A DNA stretch of 64,000 bases from CAZNXJ01 sp964577115 (GTDB taxonomy: Bacteria; Planctomycetota; Planctomycetia; Pirellulales; Pirellulaceae), in assembly GCA_964577115.1 (NCBI GenBank), contig CAZNXJ010000004.1, positions 186,001 through 250,000 of the forward strand. Direction: 5' to 3'. Positions 51,594-60,866 of the stretch are shown in pieces; the stretch's first letter is position 1; every line of letters begins with the position of its first letter. The position numbers and the translations under genes were made by a program. A model generated the notes under the pieces. That model saw only the letters and a list, made by a program, of their open reading frames with translations. It was not told the origin of the DNA and made no database searches.

Positions 51594-54524
51594 ATGCATC
51601 GTGCTGCCGCTGTCCGGCCGTGGTTGCTCGTCCTCGTCACCTGCCTCTTTTCGCACCCTGCGAACGCCGATTCACCCACACCGCTCGCTCCGCGACCGCC
51701 GTGGACGAGTTCACGCATTGTTGGAACGCCTGAACCGCCGGCGCCCTACACGACCGAGCGGGCCTTCGCGGACATCCAGTTCGACCAGCCGATCGAAATG
51801 ATCGCCGCGCCGGGTACGGACCGGCTGTTTGTCGCCGAGCTGCTCGGAAAGATTTACTCGTTCGAGCCGCAGAGCGCTCCGGCGAAAGATTTGATGCTCG
51901 ATCTGAAGGCGGCCGTTCCGGATCTGGTGCACATTTACGGCATGGCGTTCCATCCGCACTTTGCCGAAAACCGCTACTGCTACATCTGCTACGTACTGGC
52001 CCCGGATCTGCCCGACGGGACACGCGTTTCACGGTTTACGGTGAGTACGTCGGATCCGCCGGTCATCGACCCGGCGTCGGAAGAGATCCTGATTACGTGG
52101 CCGTCGGGCGGGCATAACGGCGGCTGCTTGCGTTTTGGCCCCGACGGCTACCTCTATATCTCGACCGGCGACGGGACGGGCCCCAACCCGCCCGACATCT
52201 TGAAGACGGGGCAGGATGTGAGCGACCTGCTGTCGTCCATCCTGCGCATCGACGTCGACCACCGCGAGAACGGCAAGCCGTACCGCGTCCCAGACAACAA
52301 TCCGTTCGTCCAGCTGGAATACGCCCGGCCGGAAGTCTATGCCTACGGCCTGCGTAATCCGTGGAAGATGTGTTTCCATCCCGAGACGGGCGACCTGTTG
52401 GTCGGCGACGTCGGCTGGGAACTGTGGGAGATGATCTATCGCGTGCAGCCCGGAGGCAATTACGGCTGGGCCGTCATGGAGGGCCGGCAGCCAACGAACC
52501 CCGAATGGCCCCGAGGCCCGACGCCGATTTTCCCGCCGCTCGTCGACCATCCACATAGCGAATCTGCATCGATTACCGGCGGCTACTATTCACGGGATCC
52601 CCGCCTGCCCGATCTGGCCGGCGCGTACGTCTACGGCGATTACGAAACCGGCAAGATCTGGGCGCTTCGCCACGAAGGTGACACATTGCTGTCACTCGAC
52701 GAACTCTGCGACACGACCCACCAAATCATCTGCTTTGCGGAAACGCACGCGGGCGAGCTGTACGTCGTGGATTATCGGGGCGGTATCTATCAGCTCGTGC
52801 CGAACCCCGAATCCGGCACGACCACGCACTTCCCCCAGAAGCTCAGCGAGACCGGGCTCTTTGCCGACACGGCGGCCCACGCGCCCGCTCCGGGCGTCGT
52901 CCGTTATACGATCAACGCGCCATCGTGGGCCGATCATGCGACGGCCGAGCGGTTTGTCGCTCTTCCCGAATCCACCACGATCGGTGTCGAGGCCGGTAAG
53001 TGGACTTGGCCGGCCGGCGCCGTGCTCGCCAAAACGCTCTCCTTGGAGCTCGAACGCGGCAACCCGCAATCGCGGCGCCGGATCGAAACTCAGATTCTGC
53101 ATTTCGACGGGATCGACTGGCGGGGATATACGTACGTGTGGTCCGACGATCAGCGCGACGCCGAGCTGCTGGATGCCGCGGGTAGGGATCGCGTCCTGGA
53201 GATCCGGGATGCGAAATCGCCGGAGAACGTGTTTCCCCAGACCTGGCACTTTGCCAGCCGAGCAGAATGCGCGCGGTGCCACAATCCCTGGTCCGGTCCC
53301 CCCCTCGCTTTTATTGCGCCGCAGCTCGATCGTCCCTACCACGATGGCTCGCGCGGAATCGATCAACTCGAGGTTCTGCGACAGCTGCACGTGCTCTCCG
53401 CCGAGGCGATCGCCACCCGTCCACCGCCGCTCGTGGATCCCGCGGATCAGACAGCGAACCTTGAACTGCGGGCGCGGTCTTATCTGCATACCAATTGCGC
53501 TCATTGCCATCGGATGCATGCAGGTAGCGCTGTGCTCTCACAAATGCCCTACGACCTGAAGCTCGAAGAGACGCGGATGCTGGGCGAACGTCCCTCGCAG
53601 GGAACGTTCAACCTGCCTGCGGCCGAGGTGATTGCGCCGGGCGATCCGTATCGTTCCGTCCTGCTTTACCGCATGGCCAAGCTCGGTAATGGCCATATGC
53701 CGCATCTTGGCTCGAATGTGCTCGACCTCGACGGGATCGCGCTCATTTGCGAGTGGATCGAGCAACTTGGCGCATCTGCGTCCGCGAAGGATTCTGACGC
53801 GAATTCTACGGCCCAGCTGCGGGATGAGGAGCAACAGCTACTCGACTCTCTTTGCCAGGCCACCTCGCCCGACGCAGCGAAACCACTCGTCGCTCAACTT
53901 CTCGGACGAACAAGCGGTGCCCTGCGTCTCCGACTGGCGATCGATCAACAACGGATCGCGCCTGAAATTGCCGAAACGGCCGTGCAGGTGGGCAGTACGC
54001 ACACCGAGGTAACCGTCCGGGACCTGTTTGAGCCACTCGTTCCGGAAGACCAGCGTGTAAAACGGCTGGGCAACGTTGTGAATACGGCCGAGCTGCTGGC
54101 GATGGAGGCGAGTGTCGAGCGGGGTCGCGAACTCTGGCGGTCGGAAGCCATGCAGTGTAAATCGTGCCATCGCATCGGAGGTGAGGGCGGTTTGGTGGGG
54201 CCGGACCTCAGTCAGATTGGCCGAAAGTACGATCGAGCTCAGCTCCTCCGCGAACTTCTGCAACCATCGGAGAAAATCGACCCGCAATACATCACCTGGC
54301 TCGTCGAAACCAGTGACGGGCAGGTGCTGACGGGAGTACTCAAGAGTCGAACCGAATCGGAAATTGTTCTGATGGATGCCCAGGGCAAGCAGCTAACGGT
54401 GTCTAGTGACAACATTGAACAGATGGTACCGCAGTCGCAGTCGTTAATGCCCGAGCAGTTGCTGCGAGACATGACGCCCCAGCAGGTCGCCGATCTGCTC
54501 GCGTACTTGTCCTCGTGTCAGTGA
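51594..54524 (+). CDS. exported PQQ/sorbosone-dehydrogenase-like protein with three haem c sites
   Basis: The ATG at 51594 gives a 976-residue protein starting MHRAAAVRPWLLVLVTCLFS, a Sec signal peptide ending near ANA. Residues about 40-410 form a glucose/sorbosone dehydrogenase beta-propeller (GTDRLFVAELLGKIYSF, LYISTGDGTG, YAYGLRNPWKMCF). A central region carries CARCH and CAHCH haem motifs. The C-terminal 140 residues hold CKSCH (MQCKSCHRIGGEGGLVGPDL) followed by LLRELLQPSEKIDPQY and DGQVLTGVL, the form typical of the planctomycete haem-binding domain. It probably oxidises a sugar or aldose outside the cytoplasm and passes electrons to its c-type haems. An in-frame ATG at 51534 is less likely because it precedes the signal peptide. 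Confidence 0.88.
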   Translation: MHRAAAVRPWLLVLVTCLFSHPANADSPTPLAPRPPWTSSRIVGTPEPPAPYTTERAFADIQFDQPIEMIAAPGTDRLFVAELLGKIYSFEPQSAPAKDLMLDLKAAVPDLVHIYGMAFHPHFAENRYCYICYVLAPDLPDGTRVSRFTVSTSDPPVIDPASEEILITWPSGGHNGGCLRFGPDGYLYISTGDGTGPNPPDILKTGQDVSDLLSSILRIDVDHRENGKPYRVPDNNPFVQLEYARPEVYAYGLRNPWKMCFHPETGDLLVGDVGWELWEMIYRVQPGGNYGWAVMEGRQPTNPEWPRGPTPIFPPLVDHPHSESASITGGYYSRDPRLPDLAGAYVYGDYETGKIWALRHEGDTLLSLDELCDTTHQIICFAETHAGELYVVDYRGGIYQLVPNPESGTTTHFPQKLSETGLFADTAAHAPAPGVVRYTINAPSWADHATAERFVALPESTTIGVEAGKWTWPAGAVLAKTLSLELERGNPQSRRRIETQILHFDGIDWRGYTYVWSDDQRDAELLDAAGRDRVLEIRDAKSPENVFPQTWHFASRAECARCHNPWSGPPLAFIAPQLDRPYHDGSRGIDQLEVLRQLHVLSAEAIATRPPPLVDPADQTANLELRARSYLHTNCAHCHRMHAGSAVLSQMPYDLKLEETRMLGERPSQGTFNLPAAEVIAPGDPYRSVLLYRMAKLGNGHMPHLGSNVLDLDGIALICEWIEQLGASASAKDSDANSTAQLRDEEQQLLDSLCQATSPDAAKPLVAQLLGRTSGALRLRLAIDQQRIAPEIAETAVQVGSTHTEVTVRDLFEPLVPEDQRVKRLGNVVNTAELLAMEASVERGRELWRSEAMQCKSCHRIGGEGGLVGPDLSQIGRKYDRAQLLRELLQPSEKIDPQYITWLVETSDGQVLTGVLKSRTESEIVLMDAQGKQLTVSSDNIEQMVPQSQSLMPEQLLRDMTPQQVADLLAYLSSCQ

Positions 54525-54547
54525 CCCCTAAGATTCCGTTTAAGACT

Positions 54548-54572
54548 GAGCGCCGCATGCGGCGCTCTTTTT
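54548..54572 (+). terminator. rho-independent terminator after the haem dehydrogenase gene
   Basis: A perfect 20-bp palindrome at 54548-54567 (arms GAGCGCCG and CGGCGCTC) is followed by TTTTTATT. It lies 24 bp after the stop codon of the dehydrogenase gene and before the next gene. Confidence 0.8.
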
Positions 54573-54627
54573 ATTCTCTTAATTGATCGTTGAAAACTTG
54601 AATACCGACGCCAATGCCTCCTCGCGC

Positions 54628-55657
54628 ATGGGTCTGCTTTGTGGCCTGGGCGCTTATGGATTGTGGGGAGTCATCCCGATCTACTTCCGGTTTCTGCGGC
54701 ACCTGCCTCCCTTGGAGGTGCTGGCCCACCGGATTGTCTGGTCGTTCTTTCTCCTGGCCGCGATGATCGTCTGGCGGCACCGCATTGCCGATGTTCTGCG
54801 CGCGATGCGGACGCGCGACGTAATGCTGAAACTCTCGGCCAGCACGATCCTCATCGCGCTAAACTGGTTCACCTATATCTACGCGGTGTCCGTCGAGCGG
54901 GTGGTGGAGGCGAGCCTCGGTTATTTCATTACGCCGCTGGTCAACGTGCTGCTGGGCCTAGTGTTCCTGCGTGAACGGCTCCGCCCCTTCCAGTGGCTCA
55001 GCCTCGCACTGGCCGCTGCGGGCGTAATGAACCTGGCCCTGGCAGGCGGCGGTGTTCCTTGGATCGCGATTTCGCTGGCGTGCTCGTTCGCCTTCTACGG
55101 ACTACTCCGAAAAACCGTGGCGGCCGACGCCACGCTCGGGCTGTTCGTGGAAACGTTGCTGCTCACGCCCGTCGCGGGTCTTGTCCTGGTACTGCTCGGT
55201 TGGGGTGGTCAGTCCCAAGTCGACGTGGGCAACGGGACGCTCGTTCTTCTTTTGGTACTCAGTGGTCTGGTAACGACCGTTCCACTGCTGCTGTTCGCCG
55301 GCGCCGCGCGCCGCCTGCGTCTCTCGACGCTCGGATTCCTCCAATACCTCTCGCCGACGCTCCAGTTTTTGCTGGCGGTGTTTGCGTTCGGCGAATCCTT
55401 CTCGCAGACGTGGCTGATCAGCTTTGTCTGCACGTGGATCGCGATTGCGATCTATTCGGCCGACTCGCTCTGGTCGCTCCGGAAGAACCGCGTCGTCACC
55501 AACACTGGCCGCGCCGAAGAGGCAGCGCGCCTCGACCAGCCAGACGGCAGCTCCGCACGCTTTCCCTCGCTGGCGGGAATTCCCGGCGGCAACGGTTCCC
55601 TTGTCGACGGCAGTTCGGCGGGCGATTCGTCGCGCGTGGACGATTCTTCTCGCGTCG
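54628..55657 (+). CDS. rarD: RarD-type EamA/DMT transporter, 3' end lost in the assembly gap
   Basis: A membrane protein with ten predicted helices. MGLLCGLGAYGLWGVIPIYFR is the RarD N-terminus, followed by HRIVWSFFLL, LNWFTYIYAV, SLGYFITPLVNVLLG and FLQYLSPTLQFLLAV. I start it at the ATG at 54628; TTG codons at 54583 and 54598 are alternatives but lack a ribosome binding site too. The family body ends near 55490 (DSLWSLRKN). Beyond it the frame runs into a Ser/Asp-rich tail (VDGSSAGDSSRVDDSSR) that enters the run of Ns, so the C-terminus is unknown. RarD proteins are probable drug/metabolite exporters. Whether the repetitive tail is really translated from this strand is uncertain. Confidence 0.8.
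55603..55657. repeat. left flank of an unresolved 51-bp tandem repeat
   Basis: These 55 bp are identical to 55758-55812 on the other side of the N run. The last four bases (GTCG) equal the first four, so the unit is probably 51 bp, or 17 codons, with the copies running through the gap. In the RarD frame it encodes VDGSSAGDSSRVDDSSR; on the other strand it reads REESSTRDESPAELPST. Confidence 0.75.
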
Positions 55658-55757
55658 NNNNNNNNNNNNNNNNNNNNNNNNNNNNNNNNNNNNNNNNNNN
55701 NNNNNNNNNNNNNNNNNNNNNNNNNNNNNNNNNNNNNNNNNNNNNNNNNNNNNNNNN
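55658..55757. other. assembly gap (100 N)
   Basis: Exactly 100 unknown bases, a conventional placeholder rather than a measured length. Both flanks are identical 55-bp repeats, so the gap is probably a collapsed or unresolved tandem array. Frames across it are artefacts unless the true length is in register with the 51-bp unit. Confidence 0.95.
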
Positions 55758-55812
55758 GTCGACGGCAGTTCGGCGGGCGATTCGTCGCGCGTGGACGATT
55801 CTTCTCGCGTCG
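55758..55812. repeat. right flank of the unresolved 51-bp tandem repeat
   Basis: Identical over all 55 bases to 55603-55657. It is followed by a shorter degenerate continuation to about 55850 (GTSSHVDGSSRVE in the plus frame), suggesting decay at the edge of the array. Confidence 0.75.
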
Positions 55813-57613
55813 GTACTTCCTCCCACGTGGACGGCTCTTCACGCGTCGAGTTGAACAACGGCAAGGGCAAGGGCAAGGGCGCTGGCAAGAGTTCAGTGGC
55901 CGGATCGCCCGCAGGTTGCGCGGGGGCGAGCGACTGATCGCTTTCGGCCAGTTCGAGCACGTGAGCGGCCAGGATGCGCGCGACTTCGGCCGCGACGTCG
56001 GGGTGGCGCTGGACATGCGAGTGCGACACGGGGACGCTTAAATCGCTGTCGGTACTCGGGTGCCGCGCGCTGGCGACAGGAACGACCCCGTCGGTGGGCC
56101 CCGTCAGCAGGCCGGGGTGCGATTCGCCATAGATGCTGTGCATGCGCACATGCGGCGCGACGGGCAGCCGCCAGACGGTTCGCAATAGCGGTGAATCCGG
56201 CTCGAGCACGTCAACGCTCGTGGGCAACCGCCGCGCGACGTACGAGCGGAAGGCACCGGGATTGTCGCGAACGAGCTGCGCGTACTGACGCTCGACACGC
56301 GTCGCGGGCCTCAGTAGTGCGGCCATCCGACCAGCGGCGGTCGCCGCCGGCACCACTCCGCGGTGCGGCGTGGCGATGAAAATGACGCGCGCAACGTTAG
56401 GGTGCGGGTCAAAATACGCCATGCTTAGCAGCTCGCTCCGTACGTGTTCGGGAGCGTTCAACCATTCGATTGGCCAGTGTGCCAGCGCATTCCACACCTC
56501 TTCACCGCTCGCCGTGACCTGGAGCTTCGCGACGAGCCCTCCCATGCTATGACCAACGATGACCATCTGCCGCAGCGCCGGGTCGCACGCCGCCGGGTCG
56601 CAGGTAGTAAGGACCGCGTCGAGTTCTTCGCGGAGCCGAGCGGCCGTGCGGAGGAGACCTTCTTCGGTCGCGTAGCGAAACATCCAGATCTGGTAGTGGT
56701 CCGGGAGCCCCGGGATCGCTCGTAGATCGTTCGCCAAGTCGGCACCGCTTTCCGGTCCCGACAGCAGTCCATGCACGTAGATCAGCGGGATCTTTCCCGC
56801 CTGGTACGGTTCAAGGAACAGCAGGCCGTCCTCGGGTCGCGAACCGCCGGACCGAAGAAAACGAAGCGCCGGCGCCGCGGGAAGCAGGTCGAGTTGCGCG
56901 GAGAGCCCAGCGGTTAGGTCGGCCGCGAGAGGTGCGTGGCCGGTGGGCAGCGCGACGTCGAACGCCGCCAGCGGGTTGTAGAGCTCAAGCGTTGTGCAGG
57001 TATCGTCGAAGCGGAGGATCGCCGTGGCACTGAACGCCCAGTGCTGCGGCAGGAACCGTCGCTCGGGCACCGGATCCTGGCACGTTCCCGCCACGACGAG
57101 CGGAACACCGCGCCCCTCCCGACGATGACGGCGGCTCAGCGGCGCCGCACGGTCTACGGGAGGTAACTCGAGCCGCTGAAAATCCTCGGGCTGCCATGCG
57201 AAGCCATGCACCGCAAGCGGCACAACTTGCGGTTGCTCGCCCGCAACAACATGAATGCCCACGCCGGGCTCATAACGGCCGAACTGCTGCGCCGACGCCA
57301 CAAACCGCTCGACGGCCGTATGGTATTGCCGCCAGGCCGCAGAACTTCGCAGCGGGTTGTCGGCGAACTCGAGCGTACCGTACCACGCCCAGCGAGCGCT
57401 TTGAAAGTAATGCTCGACGCACTCCGACTGCTCGGCCGCGGCTGCCGCGTTGCCCCGCTCGAAACACGCGATCGACTGATCAATCAGACTGCGCGGTGCG
57501 CATGCGTCCGTGTGTCCGGACGGCAGCAGAGCACAACCGGGGGCGAGCAATAGCACGCCAAGCAACCACCATCGTCCACCGGCGGAGGCGCTCGTACGCT
57601 CGACGCGCTCCAT
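55758..57613 (-). CDS. alpha/beta-hydrolase lipoprotein (lipase/esterase-like), C-terminus in the gap
   Basis: The start at 57613 gives MERVERTSASAGGRWWLLGVLL and a lipobox (APGC, Cys about 26), so the protein is probably anchored in a membrane. After an N-terminal region of about 270 residues with no recognised fold, the hydrolase domain shows IPLIYVHGLLSGPES, nucleophile in VGHSMGGLVAK, FIATPHRG and a C-terminal histidine region (VPVSHSHVQRHP). This resembles planctomycete esterase/lipase lipoproteins. The domain ends near 55960 and is followed by a proline-leucine run and an E/S/T/P-rich tail that enters the gap. If the array is in register, the frame would continue beyond it to a stop at 55452, inside the convergent transporter gene. 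An ATG 120 bp upstream is less likely because it precedes the signal peptide. Confidence 0.78.
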
Positions 57614-57795
57614 GGCACCATCCCGCAGCCGCGCTGCCGATCCGCATATTCGGAGTCCTTGGCTGCATCCGTGCCGTCCGTTGCGATCCGTGGCTCTCTC
57701 TAACATCGGCGCGCGGCACCCGCGCGTTCGCATGAACTCGGTAGCTCAACGAGAGCGAAGATCAATCGAGCGCGGCACAACCGGCATGATGGGAA

Positions 57796-58476
57796 TCAAC
57801 CTTCCGGCGTGAACCCCAGCACGATGTCGAAATTCGCCGCCAGCTCGCCAATTCGCGAATCCGGGATCGGTGCGAAATCGACGAGCACCGCCTCGCGAGC
57901 CTTGGGGTCGCGAATGCTGCGCAAAATCCCATCGCGCTCGTTCTGCGGCTCGCCGCGGACGTAGCACTGCGTAATGAACTTCTCCTGGCCAGGCACTTTG
58001 ACGGCGAAGTGAATGTGCGGTGTCCGCCCCGGATAGGGTACTGGCTTGATCGTGCGGAAGTAGTACTCGCCCTTCGATCCAGTCAGGAAGCTGCCGAAGC
58101 CTTGAAAATTCGCATCGCGTTTTTCACGATTGCCGCTGCGGCTGTGAAGGTAAGCGCCGTTATTATCGACCTGCCAGATTTCAACAGTGGCATTTCGAAT
58201 GGGCGAGCCGTTACGGCTGAGCACCCGCCCGGTCAGATGCGTGATCTCGCCGACCGCCGGGGTGATCGAATCATTGATAATCAAGAGGTCGTTGTTCGTG
58301 TCGAGCGGCAGGCGGTCGGGATAAAACGGTCCTTCCGTCTGGGGTGGCGTAAGCGTCAATTCCTCGGCAAACGCCCCGGGCCGCTCGAACCATTGAGACG
58401 CCAGCACCGCGGTAACCGCCATGCCGGAATGACGCAGGAAGGTTCGGCGGTCCCGTGGTCCAGGCAGAATCTTCAT
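57796..58476 (-). CDS. TAT-exported intradiol ring-cleavage dioxygenase-like protein
   Basis: A 226-residue protein. The start at 58476 is preferred because GGAGAG lies six bases upstream; the open frame extends further without family similarity. It begins MKILPGPRDRRTFLRHSG, a twin-arginine signal, then LTPPQTEGPFYPD, the conserved opening of protocatechuate 3,4-dioxygenase-like proteins. The non-haem iron ligands are probably the Tyr in GAYLHS, the Tyr in PVPYPGRTPH, and the two His of TPHIHF. The domain ends normally (DFAPIPDSRIGELAANFDIVLGF). Cytoplasmic members cleave catechols between the hydroxyls; exported members are known, but their substrates are mostly untested. It is 95 bp downstream of the BrkB-like gene's end region, on the same strand. 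Confidence 0.85.
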   Translation of the reverse strand: MKILPGPRDRRTFLRHSGMAVTAVLASQWFERPGAFAEELTLTPPQTEGPFYPDRLPLDTNNDLLIINDSITPAVGEITHLTGRVLSRNGSPIRNATVEIWQVDNNGAYLHSRSGNREKRDANFQGFGSFLTGSKGEYYFRTIKPVPYPGRTPHIHFAVKVPGQEKFITQCYVRGEPQNERDGILRSIRDPKAREAVLVDFAPIPDSRIGELAANFDIVLGFTPEG

Positions 58477-58686
58477 GGGCAGCTCTCCATAATTCATGAT
58501 CACCGCACGGTGCGCGGGAAACTGTCGATCACACGCCCACCATTTTCCCTTTCCTCGGCCACCTCTGGCAAGCACCCGCGAGTATACGTGGACCGTCAAG
58601 ACGCCATCGCGAGATAGCGCTACGTCGATTGCCTGGGAACCGAAATGGCCACGGATACCTTGGCATCCACAATCGGCACGCACGGC

Positions 58687-59673
58687 TTATTGATGATCGC
58701 GGAGGATCCGCTTCTCTTCCTTGATCTTGACCGCCCCTTTCTCGGGCTGGATCTCACGGCCGGAGATATTCATCCAGCTCTGCGTCAGCTCGGCACCGAA
58801 CAGGATGATTAGCGACGTGTAATAGACCCAGACGAGTACGGCGATCAACGACCCGGCGGCGGTTCCCCAGGTGGCTCCGGTTTCTGATCGCTGGAGCCAC
58901 CAGCCGAGCAGTAATTTGCCTACGACAAACAGAAAGGCTGTCATCCCCGCGCCGATCCACGTATCTCGCCACTGAAGTTTCGCGTCGGGTAACAGCTTGT
59001 ACATCGCCGCGAACAGTAGCGTTGCCACGGCGAACGTCACGAGCGCGTTCAGAAGCATTCCGATGACAGTTCCGACAGTTCCCGGTTCTCGGCCCAGGAT
59101 CATTTGAGTTATTTCTTCCAGCGTGGCGGTGAGGATGAGCGACACAAGTAACAAGAAGGCAATCACCACGATCATGCTCAACGAGAGCAAACGCTTCAGC
59201 AGAAAGTTCATCACGCCACCCTGCTCAGGATCCGGTTCGACCTCCCAAGCCCGGTTCAGCGCGGTTTGTAATTGGACGAAGACACCGGTGGCCGAGAACA
59301 CGAGTAGCACGATACCGATGATACGTGCGAGAGGTCCTAGAGCCGCGGGTCCGGTGCTTTGCCCCTTGGCCCGGTCAGCGACCTGCGTCAGTCCCGCTCC
59401 CGACGCCTGCGGGTCGGAGCCTTCAGCATCCGCCGTTTCTCCGCCGCTCGCATCTCCGCTTACCGCGTCCGCAGGAATCCCCACCTGTTCTTTCATCACC
59501 TCCGCCACCCGTTCGTGAGAAACCCCGAACAGTCCCGCCAGGAAGAAAACAAGTACGAGCAGCGGCGGAAGCGAAAAAATGGTGTAGTAGGCAATCGCCG
59601 CCGCACTCGCCATACACTCGTCGTCGGAGAAATCCGCGGCGGCTCGTTTTAGCGCCCTAAACAACTTATTCAT
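58687..59673 (-). CDS. YihY/BrkB-family inner-membrane protein
   Basis: A 328-residue membrane protein starting MNKLFRALKRAAADFSDDECM, with GGGGAGAG upstream supporting the start at 59673. The first helix contains ASAAAIAYYTIFSLPPLLVLV, a YihY/BrkB signature. The LNRAWEVEP motif and the later WVYYTSLIILFGAELTQSW segment are also conserved. Between the first two helices lies a hydrophilic loop of about 80 residues (Gly/Ala/Asp-rich), longer than usual. The family was once called ribonuclease BN in error. Its true role is unknown, although virulence-factor and transporter functions have been proposed. It is divergent from the stress-cassette genes at 60-63 kb. Confidence 0.87.
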   Translation of the reverse strand: MNKLFRALKRAAADFSDDECMASAAAIAYYTIFSLPPLLVLVFFLAGLFGVSHERVAEVMKEQVGIPADAVSGDASGGETADAEGSDPQASGAGLTQVADRAKGQSTGPAALGPLARIIGIVLLVFSATGVFVQLQTALNRAWEVEPDPEQGGVMNFLLKRLLSLSMIVVIAFLLLVSLILTATLEEITQMILGREPGTVGTVIGMLLNALVTFAVATLLFAAMYKLLPDAKLQWRDTWIGAGMTAFLFVVGKLLLGWWLQRSETGATWGTAAGSLIAVLVWVYYTSLIILFGAELTQSWMNISGREIQPEKGAVKIKEEKRILRDHQ

Positions 59674-60032
59674 CTCGATCTCTCCCCTGCCTGGCCCCAC
59701 GTGCTCTTGGCATCACCTATTCCGACAAGCACATCTCGCTTTGTTCCACCGGGCAGGGCAAATCCCGCGCCCTGACTTTGGAAGCGGTCGTGCAGGGCGC
59801 TTCAGGTGCGGACCAGACATGACCCAGCGGGTTCTTCCAAAGCCCCCCGCTCACAACTTTGAAATCGCCGCAAAATCCGGGCAACAAAGAACATTTTGAA
59901 AAGTACCGGTACGCAAGCTGCAAGCTCTCGATGCCATCGAAGTCAAACGATTCTCGCAGCCCCGCAGCGGGTGTGGGAACGCCATGGGTTTAGTCGAAGC
60001 CCTAGCGGCGATCGAGCAGAGGAGGAGAGAAG
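59674..60032. other. 359-bp divergent intergenic region
   Basis: No gene is supported. It holds a perfect 10-bp palindrome GTACCGGTAC at 59903-59912, a tandem GCAAGCT GCAAGCT right after it, and a hairpin (AGCGGG/CCCGCT) near 59826-59851. Any of these could be regulatory for the divergent BrkB and YqjD-like genes, but none matches a known operator that I recognise. Confidence 0.3.
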
Positions 60033-60707
60033 ATGGCACGAGACGATAATCAGTCGACCAACACACCAGCGGGCAGCTCGGAAAATTCCGGCCTACCTCG
60101 CACGGCAGATCAGACCAGTACATTTTCCGCATCGAGCGCTGAGAGCAACCAGCGTTCGAGTCAGTTCACGCAGCCTCAGCAGTTCAGTGAAGCAGGCGAA
60201 CCGCTTCGCATGGGCAATGAAGCAACGGACGCATCAGAGGCCAGCCAAAGTCGGAAGGCTAAGGAACAAGTTCGGAAGGCGGGGGCGACGATCGGCGAGC
60301 AGGCTTCGGCTACCGCCGAAGAATTACAGCAGAAGATGCAGCAGGCCTCGCAGCGTGCGAAGCAGCGTGGAAGCGAACTGCTGGATGGACAGAAACATCG
60401 CGCGGCGGAAGAGCTCTCGCAAGTGAGCTCGGCCATTCGGCGTGCTGCCGACGAGTTGCACGCCGACCACGATGACAACCTCGCCGAGTACGTCGAAATG
60501 GCGGCGGCGAAGATCGATGGCATGGCTGACTATTTGCGCCAGCGCGACCTGGGACGCATGTACCAGGATATCGAATCGACGGCACGGCGGCGCCCCGAAC
60601 TCTTTTTCGGCGGCATGTTCCTCGTTGGACTCGGGCTCTCACGGTTCTTAAAAGCGTCCACGCGATCCCATCAAGGTTCGCGGGAATTCGAATATCCGTA
60701 CTCCTAA
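60033..60707 (+). CDS. YqjD/ElaB-like tail-anchored stress protein
   Basis: A 224-residue protein behind a strong GGAGGAGAG. The first 70 residues are Ser/Gln/Asn/Thr-rich and look disordered. Residues about 75-180 form a charged helical region (KAKEQVRKAGATIGEQASATAEELQQ), followed by one hydrophobic segment near the C-terminus (LFFGGMFLVGLGLSRFL). This is the plan of the YqjD/ElaB (DUF883) and nutrient-deprivation-induced proteins, which are inner-membrane tail-anchored and, in E. coli, bind ribosomes in stationary phase. The next two genes are YqjE-like and DUF3618, the partners expected around yqjD, so all three probably act together at the membrane under stress. Confidence 0.7.
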   Translation: MARDDNQSTNTPAGSSENSGLPRTADQTSTFSASSAESNQRSSQFTQPQQFSEAGEPLRMGNEATDASEASQSRKAKEQVRKAGATIGEQASATAEELQQKMQQASQRAKQRGSELLDGQKHRAAEELSQVSSAIRRAADELHADHDDNLAEYVEMAAAKIDGMADYLRQRDLGRMYQDIESTARRRPELFFGGMFLVGLGLSRFLKASTRSHQGSREFEYPYS

Positions 60708-60866
60708 TCGCGTTTGGGCGTCTTGGATGTGAGCCGCCTCGCTTGATGTGCCAACCGAATTCGCAGGGGTTCCAGAATCAACAGACCATGGAATTGCCTT
60801 GCGAGCGAACAAACCAACTTCAATGAAGCAATATGGCCGCCTGCAGGCGGCAAGGAGGATGATTCC

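Noticed and set aside
55496..55657. Continuation of the lipase-like protein through the 100 Ns as written
   Set aside because: The 100-N placeholder shifts the frame relative to the 51-bp unit, producing an Arg/Pro-rich artefact; the true frame across the gap cannot be read.
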